Shown here piece after piece: positions 1 to 13,458 of a stretch of DNA of 64,000 nucleotides. The notes below the pieces were generated by a model that was not told where the DNA came from, searched no databases, and saw nothing but the letters and a program-made list of their open reading frames with translations. Source of the stretch: Unio delphinus (lineage: Eukaryota; Mollusca; Bivalvia; Unionida; Unionidae). The DNA lies in the NCBI GenBank assembly GCA_029339505.1, contig JAQISU010000041.1:7635001-7699000 (forward strand), written 5' to 3'. Numbering within the stretch: the first letter of the stretch is position 1; each line of letters begins with the position of its first letter. The position numbers and the translations under genes were made by a program.

Positions 1-1482
1 TTACCGAGAATAATTTTTTTCAGCGCATTTGTATAATTATTTATTGTCGCCTCTAATCTCATAATTTATGTTAATAGTGGACTTTAGAAAATAGTTTCAC
101 TTCCAAAGCTCAATGAGTATGCTTTCCAGATTATGGCGGAAAAATACTTCAGCTGTTATCACTTATTGTAACGTATATATATATATATCCATTTTATTTA
201 ATGGAAATATTAAATAATCTGATATTAAAGTTCAGTATTTACACTATATACCATTATACAAATACATTTATACAAACCGCCATCGACATATTAGAAAACT
301 AACATTTTAATGCAAATTTTGAAATGCATCACTGATTAGCTAAAGGTTCAGAAGTTTTTATTATTTTATTATTTTATGCCCCAACAACATTCGCAGAAAC
401 CCTAACGGACTTGATATCAAGACCACGCTTGGTAACATAAACTCTTGCCTACGACCCAACTGCTTAGCACAAACGCTGATGAAGTTTGTGCCTAAGACCT
501 GTCTAATTTATGAGTAAGGCTTCTCATCCAAGTATAAACGCTGACGATTTTTTGTACCTAAGCCCGGTCTAAATTTATGAGTAAGATTCCTCATCCAAGT
601 ATAAAAGTTGGCGGATTTTGTATCTAAGCCCTGACGGATTTAGTACCAAAGATCCGTCTGAGTTGCGTTCTTGCTGACAGATTTGATGATAATGACCACT
701 CTACCTAGCATAAGCGCTGACTGACTTAATATTTCTTGCAAATTCGGTTCATTAGACCTCTCTGAGTAGAACAATAACGTACAGACCTGATGCATATAAT
801 CTTCGGAGTTTCATGATGTGTTTTCCTTTGATTTTTCTAACTTTACAAATTGCAACTTTAAAGGAATCATAACTGAAGCAAAACGACACGCAGCATTCCA
901 ACACTGGGTTATATGCCCACAGTATGATAAAAGATATCTAAGACTGTTAAGAAGTAGTTAATATATACATATGTTACATCGTTGTGATGAAGTTATTAAT
1001 ATTAATTGTATCACACACAAAAAACAACACACGTCAGGCTGATTAATTTGAATTAAGAATAGGTTTAAATCGTATAGCTTTCGGTTCTGCTGAACTTGGG
1101 CCCATCTGGCAGAATGATTAAATTTAGTGACATAAATATTTGCTAAAATTCCGTGACAAACAGTTGCTTAAATTCGGGTTATAAATAGATTAGGGTTTTC
1201 AGTTTTAGCTAGTTTTATGCTAAAAGAATTTCTAGAATAAAGGTCATGAAATTATACATGGACATATGAAAACGTGCAAGTTTAGCACAATGTTCCACTA
1301 AAAATTATAATCTGACATGCAAGAACGAGACCTTCCTCATATTTGTGACGGAATACGGAAGTTTAGCCGTACGAGAATACGATTTGTAAAAGAGTATTGA
1401 CAAGCCTCGTCTTTGACATAAATCTTTGACTATCGGATAAAGATTATTTTTCAATCCAACAGTTGTTTTTATTTCATCACAG
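1..1482. other. Probable intron of gene A, no coding signal
   Basis: I see no exon of the Pif-like pattern here. The stretch at about 470-660 holds two to three diverged copies of a roughly 66-bp unit (cctaag...tttatgagtaag...ctcatccaagtataaa). The rest is AT-rich and unremarkable. Confidence 0.5.
470..660. repeat. Degenerate tandem repeat of about 66 bp
   Basis: The words ctcatccaagtataaa and tttatgagtaag each recur about 66-70 bases apart, and related words (cgctgatga, cctaagac) extend weakly on both sides. Confidence 0.6.
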
Positions 1483-1665
1483 ATCCTTGCTCCATTACAA
1501 ACCGACCCAGTGTTGATCTCGTAGACAACAATTGCCGAACCTACTGGACATGCATGGAAGGAAGGTCTTTTCCTGCCTGTTGTCCTCCAGACATGCGCTA
1601 TGACGATAAGAGCGCACAGTGCTTGAATGATTCGACATGTAAACAATCCTGTCCAATTATAGATG
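1483..1665 (+). CDS. Gene A exon: CBM14-type module
   Basis: The acceptor is tttcatcacag and the donor G|GTAAGA. The exon is 183 nt, phase 1 at both ends, and opens DPCSITN. Eight cysteines are visible: PCS, NNC, WTC, ACC (two), AQC, STC and SCP, with the family motif NCRTYWTC followed by PACCPPDMRYD. It resembles both exon 5 and exon 6 of gene B, so which of the two it corresponds to is unclear. No further module exon was found in 1-1482 or 1666-4196. Confidence 0.85.
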
Positions 1666-1816
1666 GTAAGACTTGACTGTTCTTGTTCGACAATAAATGG
1701 CAAGGTACCCTTGCCGATTCATTTTCACGTGTCTCAGACTTATGGGGCTTATGACATTACATCTTAGTAATCATCGCAAATATATTTTTGTATCTTAAGC
1801 ATGAAAGGAATACAAA

Positions 1817-1882
<66 letters not shown>

Positions 1883-2092
1883 TTTAAAACAAAGTTGCAA
1901 TCTGACTTTTTAATAAAGATGTGTGTGGAAAGAGAGGAAAGAGAGGAATCCTTGGAATTGTACTAAGCTTATCAAGCATCACACTATCGTATATGTTTTA
2001 TGTGTGTGTCCATGAGGCAACACAAAAAAGAATACCAGACGTTAATATCTACATCTTGAATTTTTGATTTCTTACTTTAACTACCATCCCTT

Positions 2093-2190
<98 letters not shown>

Positions 2191-4488
2191 TAATGGGTTT
2201 TAACGCCGCTGATTGTATAGAGTGCCGAAAAGTTTGAAAATTGTAAAGACAGAAATTGATAAAAAAAAAAAACAATTTTTGGAACAATTTTACAAATAAA
2301 CTACAATGCAGTACAACAAGATTGAAGATAAATTTTAGAAAGTTTAAAATATAGGGAGAAAATTTTTAATATAAACCGCAATCCGTAAAATGTCAAGGAT
2401 TTTCTCTAGCTGTTCATCATCGACCGAAAGTACGAGGTTACTAGTGTTAGTAATATCAAATTATTCCCGTACCTTGCTCCAGGGGAGATTGTGTCTCCGT
2501 TAATTCATTCGTGGAGAGCGTTTTCGGAACGATAACTTGACTTCATGTCTATTTCACTCAGACCGCATAAGAAGATAGTCCATGAAGACAGAAACAACCC
2601 TACTGATATAGGGACCATAGGTTAGGGTTCACGTACAATGAACCCAAAATCGTAATTTTGGTTTCTGCAAAATAAATCATGTTGTCTGTGTTACTTTCTC
2701 CTTACACTAAAAAAAACTCGACTACATTATAGTAGAGGCATCTTCTTGAATAATATTAGGGTCAAAGACCTTTGGATCAAGGCTTTTTTTTTACCAAATG
2801 TTTGACAATAGTTGCTGTGTTCGCCATAAATCCGGTTCTTGCACCTTGTCATCATTTGATTCAATGTTTTAGGTAGGTTGCACTCACATGGAGGCGTCAT
2901 ACTCTTTATTTCTGGGGTGAACGGGTCGATGGTGACTGTCTCATCGTGAGGTTGAATAATCATCTTGGTTTCCACAGTACGAGTCTACTTTCGTGTACCT
3001 AGTGTTTATCATAGGTCGACTATCATGGATAAAGAGTGAATTCTCTCGATTTCGGGGTCAGAGCAAAACGATAAAGTTAACTGAAGCTGAAATTGACATT
3101 TTTGGTATCTGCTTGTTGAGTCTTGTTTCTTGCACTTGTTTCATGAAATTTCTTTGGTCGACTGACTTTTTGTATCAGAAACCTCTTATTGATGTGGCTT
3201 TTAAAAGGTCAAAGATTTAGATCACAGTTTATGTTTCGTACACGTAATTAGCAACTCGCGCTGTCTTTTAACCCTTGTTTAACAAAAATCATTCACATAC
3301 ATCTTTGCAAAATAACCAGATATAGATCTGATAATGAATGATATTATTTTCATTTCTACTTTGCAAACTATGCAGCTGTTGCAAAATACCGCATCGTTGT
3401 ACTGTAATAAATGTATTCCTCTCCATGGTACCTTCCAAACAGCACTTGGCAACGCACACAGTCAAATAAAAATAAGTTACCACGTTGAGTATCACAGATG
3501 CTAAGTTCATTCAAGTTTTGATAAATTATATGAAACGGGTATATTTCTTAATGCTTACGTGTTACGACAAATTTTTGTTTTTAAATCTGTAATTCGTGTT
3601 TCCATATGTTCCAATTTAATTAAACTAGACAGATAGGCAAACACGAAATAAAAGATTTAGTGGAGAAAATGACAAGCAAATAGTGTAAACAAACTTATCA
3701 TTGAAATTGGATGACAAAAACGATATGTGATGAGTGTTTTATAAAATGTATACTGTAGTTAGAACTAGTGTCTATACAAAATATACAATCGCGTAAAGAA
3801 TGTACCCTCTTAAATGCTATCAAAAGAGACCGACAAGTCAATATTGAATTCCCATGCAAAGCAACAGAAATATTAACTTACAAATTCATTAACTAAATCC
3901 GAAGTAATTATTCTGGATTCAGATTCTCTAATGCTTATTTCTGTAAGGGTTTGAACTGAAGAAAATGTGTTATTCTTTCATACTGAATCTTTCAGACGTA
4001 AATTTAAACGGGGAAACCTCAGCAAGGTCGTCACTCGACCTTGCTGGTTTACATTTGCTTTAACACATGTTTTAGAAATGCGCTATTCGGGGCATTCAAT
4101 TTTGCCAAGTTTACGAATAGCATTACTTAAACAATTAGTGTGCACAGCTGGTTTGTGAAATCTTACATTAAAAAGGTACCTTTCCCTTAATTGTAGACCT
4201 TTGTGCGGATTCAAAGAAGATATCGTACAGTTACAACGACAACAACTGCAGGACTTACATTTACTGCGGAAGTGGCCAACCACAGCCTGCCTGTTGCCCT
4301 TGGGGTTTTCGCTATGACAACCAAAGCCAGACGTGTTTACTAGACGCATCATGCGACCACGAGATCTGCCCTGATCAGTTCATTGAAATAAAAAGTAGTT
4401 TTAATAGATACGATGAATTCTTAACAATATTTAATCTTTAAGATGTTCAATTTAAGTCAACATATATAGGAAAAGCTTGGTGATTATT

Positions 4489-4549
<61 letters not shown>

Positions 4550-7500
4550 CAGACAGACAGACAGAGAGCAAAACCAAGACATATCATGCTCGGAATCTTT
4601 CTTTTTCGCTATGTATATTATAAATCTTTTCTTTTAGCATGTGATATTTTGTAACTGAATCAATACTTTACCATCGGTATGACAACTGTCTTCTCAGTTC
4701 TAACTTACGTTTCTGTGTTTCACTCGTTTATGTTCATTTATTCTTGTACATTAATTCAGAAAGAATAAGCATGTTTTATATTAAAGAATTTAATTTTAAA
4801 ACTGATATTAAAATGCTCGAAGGAGAAGTAATTTAAAAACGTGTTATTGAACATTTTACTTCGTGCTGTTTCAAGTCTATGTTTCTATAATATACATAAG
4901 GTGTTTTGCCTCTAATCCAGACTTTCCTTTTTAGCATGTTTCTATAATATACATAAGGTGTTTTGCCTCTAATCCACACTTTTCGTTTTTAGCATGTTTC
5001 TATAATATACATAAGGTGTTTTGCCTCTAATCCACACTTTTCGTTTTTAGCATGTTTCTATAATATACATAAGGTCTTTTGCCTCTAATCCACACTTTTC
5101 GTTTTTAGCATGTTTCTATAATATACATAAGGTCTTTTGCCTCTAATCCAGACTTTTCCTTTTTAGCATGTTTCTATAATATACATAAGGTGTTTTGCCT
5201 CTAATTCACACTTTTCCTTTTCAGCATGTTTCTATAATATACATAAGGTGTTTTGCCTCTATTCCACACTTTTCCTTTTAAGCATGTTTCTATAATATAC
5301 AAAAGGTGTTTTGCCTCTATTCCACACGTTTCCTTTTTAGCATGTTTGTACGAAAAATATGATCCAGAAGGACGATATTTTTACATCCGGGGCCATCAAC
5401 CCCAACCATGCAGCCCAACTGTTCTTTTTAATGAGACCACGTGTGGCTGTACCACTCCACGTAACCAATCCACTGCAGGTAAGATGGCACACGTTGCAAC
5501 CAATTCTTGATAATGCGAAGTGAGAAGTATTTATCTTTTCCGGTTTGCGTGCCAAAGTAATAGTTATTAATTCCAAAATTGCTTTTTCTGTTGTAATAAC
5601 TTTAGATTCAGTAATGTAAAATATTATATTAAAACTACAAGGACTATTTTATACCATTTGGTCATTTATTTATACATCATTATTTTTTGCAAAAAAGAAT
5701 AAATATCCTGATAATATATTTTGGTGGATTTCGATGATTCATCAGCCATAATGTCTTTTATTGCAAAAGAAAATGTATTTGTACTTTGAGAATTTTCTGA
5801 TTAGTTTACTATACCGGCAAAAAGTTATAATTCCGACTTCACGTTGATCCTGAATCGGGTTTATGAAAACACGATTCACCTATACTTGTACGATGATTTT
5901 ATTTTTTTCATTTCAAACTACAATGAGTAAAATTATAAATCTCATAAAATATTTTCAATGAAAATCTGTTGCTCTTTTTCTTTCTCCAGGATGCAAAATA
6001 GATTTAAATATTACATTTCATCAAGGGGAAATGATAGACAAAGCCGAAAACACGTGGCTGGAGACTTCTTCTAGCTTAAAATTACCGAGCCAACAAGAGC
6101 CGTATGCCACTTTCAGGAACGGTGATTCTGCAATCTTGATTCGTAAATATGACCACGTGGCTTTGGACAAGGTGTTCACCAAGCTTTCCTTCATACCAGA
6201 CACAGTTTCAACCACCGACAAACAGATTCTTATATCAAACTGTAGAACGAGGGCCTCCAGCTCTGACAGTCCTTCCTTTGATGTCAGGCTGGACCCTTCT
6301 GCAATTCTCATACACATCAAGACAGATTCTGATTCGGCTAATCTAACACTTCCATATCAGGTATTCTCAGTTTTATGTGACGTACTCTTTGAAGTAGTAA
6401 ATGATTAAATTCATTTTAACATGCTTGAGTTGTGTGATACCGTACGTCAATTATTGTCTAATATTGTAACACCATTTTGATAGAATTTATTTTTTCTATG
6501 CGCTCGCCTGGATTCAGATACCTATAATAACAGACCTTGAGTTTTCTAAGTATACTGTCCCTAAGTGCTCGACCAGCGCATCACTTAAGCAGTTTTAAAT
6601 ATTATACCGAAAACAATTTTAACAATTTTTATAAATATTTAACTTACAGAGCGACTGATTGTATGACAATTATAAAATGTACACGTTACACAAACCATAC
6701 CTATAAAACAGCTGTACCTAGGGGATAACACGTGCCTTATGAAAACGAAATTATTTAGCGTATCTCATCTCCTGTTTGAGCTTATCAGTTGAATGGATCT
6801 GTAAGAATGTAAATTATATATGTTTACTGCATGATTTCGAAGTATTTATTTTGTCTAATTTCCATGACTTCTGACAACGCAAGAGGAAACATTGTAAATA
6901 ATGTTACAATATCGCCATCGGCTGTAACATTACATCTGAGAATCTTTCTACTGATGGAAAATGACATAATTCTCAATTCTGATATTATCTATAAATTTTG
7001 ATGACATCTTTATGTTGTTTTTTTTTTAATCTCAGAAATGCAACGATAGTCTCTGTATATAAATTGACAAATATTGTTTGTTTTCTAACAAGCAAAAAGA
7101 AAGAAATTTTTGAAAAAGAAATATCAATTTGAAAAATAAAATTTCAGTCGTTTAGTGTCCTAATTATGACATCGAGAACACCATTGTCTAGAATAGGAAT
7201 TAATTTTAAGTAACCTTAAATTTAAAGAGGCAAGGAAAGCAATTGATGATGTTGTTGTTGTTGATGACGACGATGATGACGATGACTTATCATTGATGTT
7301 ATTTATATTTTTGCAGAAAGGAACCAAGAATACTCTTTATCTATCTTATGATTTACAAAGAGCTGTGGCTCGTGTGGAAACAGTAGACCCTTCAACAAAG
7401 CAGATCAAGTCTTCAGAGAAGGAGCAGAGTCTACAAGGTAAGTGGAACGTTTGGACACGTATAAAGATGAGTATACTGGCAACATATTTCTGCTTACTTT

Positions 7501-10500
7501 GACTAAAGTGATGTCTCGGTTAGTTTCAAGTGTTCTTACTGGCTCACAGCCTATCTAATGGCATCCATTATTGCTGCATGGCATGCATATTAAACTCGTG
7601 TTTGTCAATGTCAAATTATAGATATACATGCACGAGTCATTCAATTCAACATAGTCACTGACAAATTACCGATTTACAGGCATGAGTCATTCAACTCAAC
7701 ATAAATAGTCACTGTCAAATTGCCGATTCACAGGCACGATTCATTAACTCAACGCAGATAGTCATTGTTGAATTAGGATTACTGATTTACATTCGCGAGT
7801 CATATGGGTTCATATATATGTAATGTATATCTACAATATATTAAGAATTTCGTGTGAATGGTTACCTGTGTGAATCCAGTACTTTAAACTAAATTACATT
7901 ATAATTTTTGCCTGATATGCATTTGCTTACTTTTACTAGTTTTTATGCATGGTGTGAATTGGACTATTTATATTCTTTTCTACAACATCATCATTTGAGC
8001 CTCTGTTTCAACGGGAGTAGTGATAGCCATGGACGCCCGCACATAGGGACACGGGTGGTGGGTTCGTTATGATGCACGCCACCGCCCCCATTCCACCTCT
8101 TAACATGTTTTGACCTACATCCGTAAAACTTGATAGCTGACCACTCTTAAACATCAGCAACCCACCATCTTCATCATCTGAATCTTCTTTTGAAGGATTT
8201 TTAAAAAATTTTACTCTTCATCAAAGATTTTTCCCATGATGAATCTTAAGATTTAGAACGCCTTGCAAAGATTGTGGTCTTGCCAAATTTGTGTCTTTTA
8301 CAGCTGAAACTCTCATTTTAGTCTTCTGGAACCGTGGTCTTACTGGTTTTTATAGGGTTTAATGTGTTTTCTGCAAATTTTGTTACACGATTCGTGAGAA
8401 CTTGAATCATATGGTACTCCATTTTTGTAAGCATTGATCACTCTTGACAGTAATTAACAGTTTGGTAAATAACACATGTATTGTGTAGACTTCAAGTGCT
8501 CTGCATGACTTTTACTACTCTGAATTCTGACTTTTTACCCACACTTCGTCGTAATTGAGGAATTTTTTCCATTGAACACTTTCTTAACTCAGGTTGCCCA
8601 TTAGACAATCGTACCTTGTCTCAGGGGCGGTAACCTATGTACGGTTATTTTCTGGCTTCGTTTTAAATGTTATTTTCATGCAGCTTCGCAGAAAAGCTAC
8701 TTTAACTTCTCATATTGCTACTTCCTCGCTCTCTCATGTCAAGCAAATATGTTGGGTTCCATTTCTTATTTGCTGAACGAATCGTAGTCGAGTTTTACTT
8801 TCACGAGATCCACCCTGTCAAACTCCTAGTCGAATTTTACCTTCGAGAGAACGATCCTATTAAAATCCTTTACGATGTTTACCTTCGAGAAATCCATCCT
8901 GTTAAAATACTATTCGATTTTCACTTTCGAGAAATCGATCCTGTTAGAGTTTACATTTTTATTGCAGATCTAAAGAGTCAGTTCTTCTAGTCGAACATCA
9001 CTCTACTTTAGTGACAGCTCAGATCGCTTAGATAACATTTGCCAAACAAAAATGTGCCTCTTCCAACGCACCACATGTCGGGAATACTGTTTTCCTTTTG
9101 CATTAAACAAGTGATTAAGCCTAGGCAAATACTGGTTCGTTTATGTATCATGTCTTTACCTGAATACAACGGGATTCAACTGAATGCTGCGTGAAAATGT
9201 TAATATTTGTATGCAGGGAGATGAGATTCCAAATAATATTATGAGGGTAGAGTCTTGATAAAACGTGTTCATTTATTTTGATTAGAGAAAAATATATTAT
9301 CTCTACAGTGGTAACAAATACATTCTTGCTTTCTAGATACATTGAATTTCTGTATATAAATAACTCGAGGTGAAAACTATAAATATTTGATGAAATATAG
9401 CAAATATATTAAATAATTTCATCGAAAAAATATTCAATTCCAATTTCTTTTGTACAAATACAATCATTGACTTACTTCCGGTACCCTTGACAACGTGCTC
9501 TCATGGCACTTACCGATCCATTCTTCTGACACTTCCGGTACTTTCTATCACATGCTCCTTCCGTCACTGCACATATACACAGACTTCTGACGTCACTATA
9601 AATGCATTTGTCACCCAAGCGAGAGAGAAATCTAGCTGTTTTGCTAACCTTACTTTTCTTATCTCAGTCTAGTCATCTCAGACCAATCGTCTCAGTCATA
9701 GTGTCCACGCGCTCAGAACTACTTTTAACAAAATACATCATTCTTGTCTTCTGCTGTGACATAGTTGTGCTCAAATAAAACAACAACAACAGCAACAACA
9801 ACAACAAATAATATATAACCAAAACATAGTTACTTAAGGTCAATCTGTCTTAGAAAACACACCAAACAAACACATTTTGATAGAGACAAATACACACACA
9901 CATTCTATTTCGATGTTTTGATATTATGTTAGTTTGTTCTAAATAACATGGTCAAGTTTATCCTATATGCAGGACTAGCTCAGTACATTTTCAGATCATC
10001 ATCATTAAATGTAACTAAAGCAACCAAAAAACTAGTTGTAAACACTTCGCTTGAAACATAGTATATACTGTTAGCTACATTTAATGAAGCTGACCTGATA
10101 ATTTACTGTGCTAAAGATAGGATAAAATTCTCAATGGTGTGTGAAATGAACTATGTCAGAAAACACTGATCCATGCACATAAAACTACATACCTTTACAC
10201 TTCATAGCATCCCAACTCTCTAAACAACAACGGAAAACTTAGCAACAGCCAGAAATGTGTTATGTCAAACATGCTCTATTATAATTTGGCTAAGCATCTC
10301 CGTTGTGCTCCAGCTGAATATACCTGCAATATTTATTGACAAATAATACACTTACCAGCAAGAAGGAATCATTTATCCCTCAACACACTAATCCACAAGC
10401 AAAATTCACTGCATCACTTGCCATATTTCGAAGACAGAAATATAAATTTTCAAAGAATCCGTGAACTTGAAAGTTTAGCAAATGGTTATCCTTTAGGGTC

Positions 10501-12322
10501 CGCATATTTAGAGGGTGACGAGGGTCTTTTATACGGGAGAGTGGGGTACTCAAAACTTGGAAATGATGAAAGAAAACAGTTTCTTTCTAATAAATATTAA
10601 ATATTTATTGTCAATTTCATATAACATCCATATATATAATGTGATAATACCTCATTACTATGCGACGTTTTATGTTGTTATTTTTCTTTGCTCACGCGTA
10701 TGAACTGTGTACTTCGGATGCAACGGTCACACCACAGCCCTCATTACCATATTTGTATTCATCCGCCGCATGTAAACATTGGGTCGTGAACACTAGTAAA
10801 GAGTTCTTTTTACTTTAAAGGATAATATTGGGTGAGAAAAATAATCTACGTTGGGGTTTGGACCGAGACAATGAAATTCCAGCCGCGGGGTTACATTATA
10901 TGTCTCCCCACAAGGCTTGCAACCCCTAGGCTGGGATTTCATTGCCTCGGTCCAAACCCCAAGATAGATTCTATATATCACGTCCTCTTCACGTCTCTTT
11001 CCTCGTCTCCTATCCATGGGTCTGGAACTCTTAACACCCATCCAGAAAGCTTGCTGTAGAGTTAGAAGGGTCGTAAAACCTTGTCTCCTTACTCTGTTCT
11101 TGTGAAAAGTCACCACACTCCCTACGACCTTTCATCAGAATAATGACGAATAAATTTAAAGGCTAACTCACGGACTCGAATCTAAATATTCTATACACGC
11201 TTTGTTCTATAATAATGGTACTATAATAATATTATTTTTAAAGTGTTCTAATACATGCATACATATCAGTCATTGTTAACTTCTCGATATTACAAACTAT
11301 TATCATCAATATCGATCATACGCATTTCCTACCCTAAGAATTATAAAAGACACATACAAATATAATAATACCTAATTATGTGTGCACAAGTCCAACAAAG
11401 ATTAACTCTGCATCTATATAATCATATACTGATAACCCAAATACAAGTTCTAACACAATTCTCTAATAAATTCAGTTATGCATTACGATGCAACATAGTG
11501 GTAAATTACACAATCCACTTCGATTCCAGTACAACAATCTATTATAGGTTAATCTTGCATGTTAATAATCGCTCTACGTTACGTTACGATATGTTGATAA
11601 TTCAGCTTTACGTGGAAGATCCTATTTCTAAAAAACTAACTGTACGTAATAATAATCAATCTTACAACACATAATTATGAAGGTAATACAAATATAATGT
11701 TACCCCAAGCAGCCTTTGTTCGCAAATCCAAACCTAGAATTAAAAATAGATATTCCTTGCCACCTTTAACTCTTTTTTTTGGGGGGTGGGCAGTATACAG
11801 ATGCGGCCCACCCCCCATTTTTCCAAAAACAAATTATTGTTTTTGTAGGGTTTAACGCCATTTTCAGCACACGATTGGCAAATGTTTTATATTTATATGT
11901 TACCATGGAAGGTGTGTATCTTTTTATTTTTTATCAAAAGATTTTTGATCACAAATTAAGTTTTAGACTGAAGTTTTTGACGGGGTATTTGCTTTTCCTA
12001 GTGTTTCGTAAGGGTTGTTCGTCCGATTGTGGGTTTTGTCTCCATTATCGAAGTTCCTTCCCTTGTTTTTTTTTTTGTTTTTTTTTTTAAGTGATCTGTG
12101 CCAAAGATCTCCTTAGTTCCATAAGGTCCCATGTGTGCTTTATGTGTTTTTGCTATATTGTGTCGTGTATAACTTAATTGTAAAATTGTAAAATATGTAG
12201 ATTTTGTTTAAAATTTCTTCTTTGTCAGTATATGTTACAATATGTTACATTATTTATTTTTATTTTGTCTAAGAATTCTTTTCTCCCTTTCTCAATTCCT
12301 CCCTTTCATAGAGTCCCTATTG

Positions 12323-12399
<77 letters not shown>

Positions 12400-13389
12400 G
12401 TTATTTTCACTACGTGTGAAGTTTTTTTTTAATTTTTATTTTATTTTAGTAGTGAAGTTCTCCTATTCTAAGTAATTTCCTCTCAACATCAATGGGATGT
12501 CACTACTTGGGACCTGCGCACTATAAATGTCGGTAGCATCAGGATTTGTGTCGGTCATTGATTGGACGATTTGTATAGGGGTAATGGTTTGGATTTTCAA
12601 AGTTTTCCCCCTTGAGGTTGTTCTTCCCCTTGCTCTAAGTTTTGCTTATCTTCTATGTGACGTATGGTGGGGTTTGTTATGCCGCCACTATGGTAGGTTT
12701 GTTATGGATGGGGTGGGGTAATCCCAGTATTTTTTTTAATTATTATAGAAGTCACAGGCTCTATTTTGTAGGAAGTGAAATTAGTGCTAGAGAGAGAGGT
12801 AAATCCCAAGCCCCAATCAGCAATGCCGACAGTTCAATTATTGAGTACACAAAAGCTGATATTCAAATGAATAACTATTTAATAAAATTCAATAGTCAAA
12901 TAATAAAGATTCACCCTGCTTCTTCCTTTCGACCAAGTGATAGTCTATTGCATCATTTGAATTATAGTGTGAGATAGGTTTTCCACCTGTCCTTTTTTCT
13001 ACTTATCTGTATTTCTCCTATCCCGCCAATTCCTTATCTTGTACCGACTTCTCTCCTAACTCCTTCTCTTCCTTGACTGCTCCTTCTCCATATTCTCCTC
13101 TTCGACTCCTTTTCCGAATAGCGTTCAATTCACAATCGACTTCTTGACTAGTATTCGTTCCTTCTTCCTCCTAGAGACTCAGAACTAAACTATACCGGAA
13201 GTCTGTCCACTAAATTATTCATTTAAGAAAGCTTTGTCTTTCTTAGAATTTCCTAGTTTTCTAGCCAAATTACTAGTGGCTTTCCCGGTGTATATCTTTA
13301 AAACTTTTTACCACGATATTTAGGCAATTACTAAGTTCCTAGCTCGAAAATACTAAATTAAATTCGGATTGAAAAAAATGGTGACCACA

Positions 13390-13458
<69 letters not shown>

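Noticed and set aside
1305..1703. Minus-strand ORF of 132 codons
   Set aside because: It is the reverse shadow of the gene A exon at 1483-1665; the plus strand has splice sites, frame continuity and the CBM14 cysteine pattern.
2727..2975. Minus-strand ORF with several cysteines
   Set aside because: The cysteine spacing does not fit CBM14 (no NC...YxxC or ACC), and no splice partners were found on that strand.
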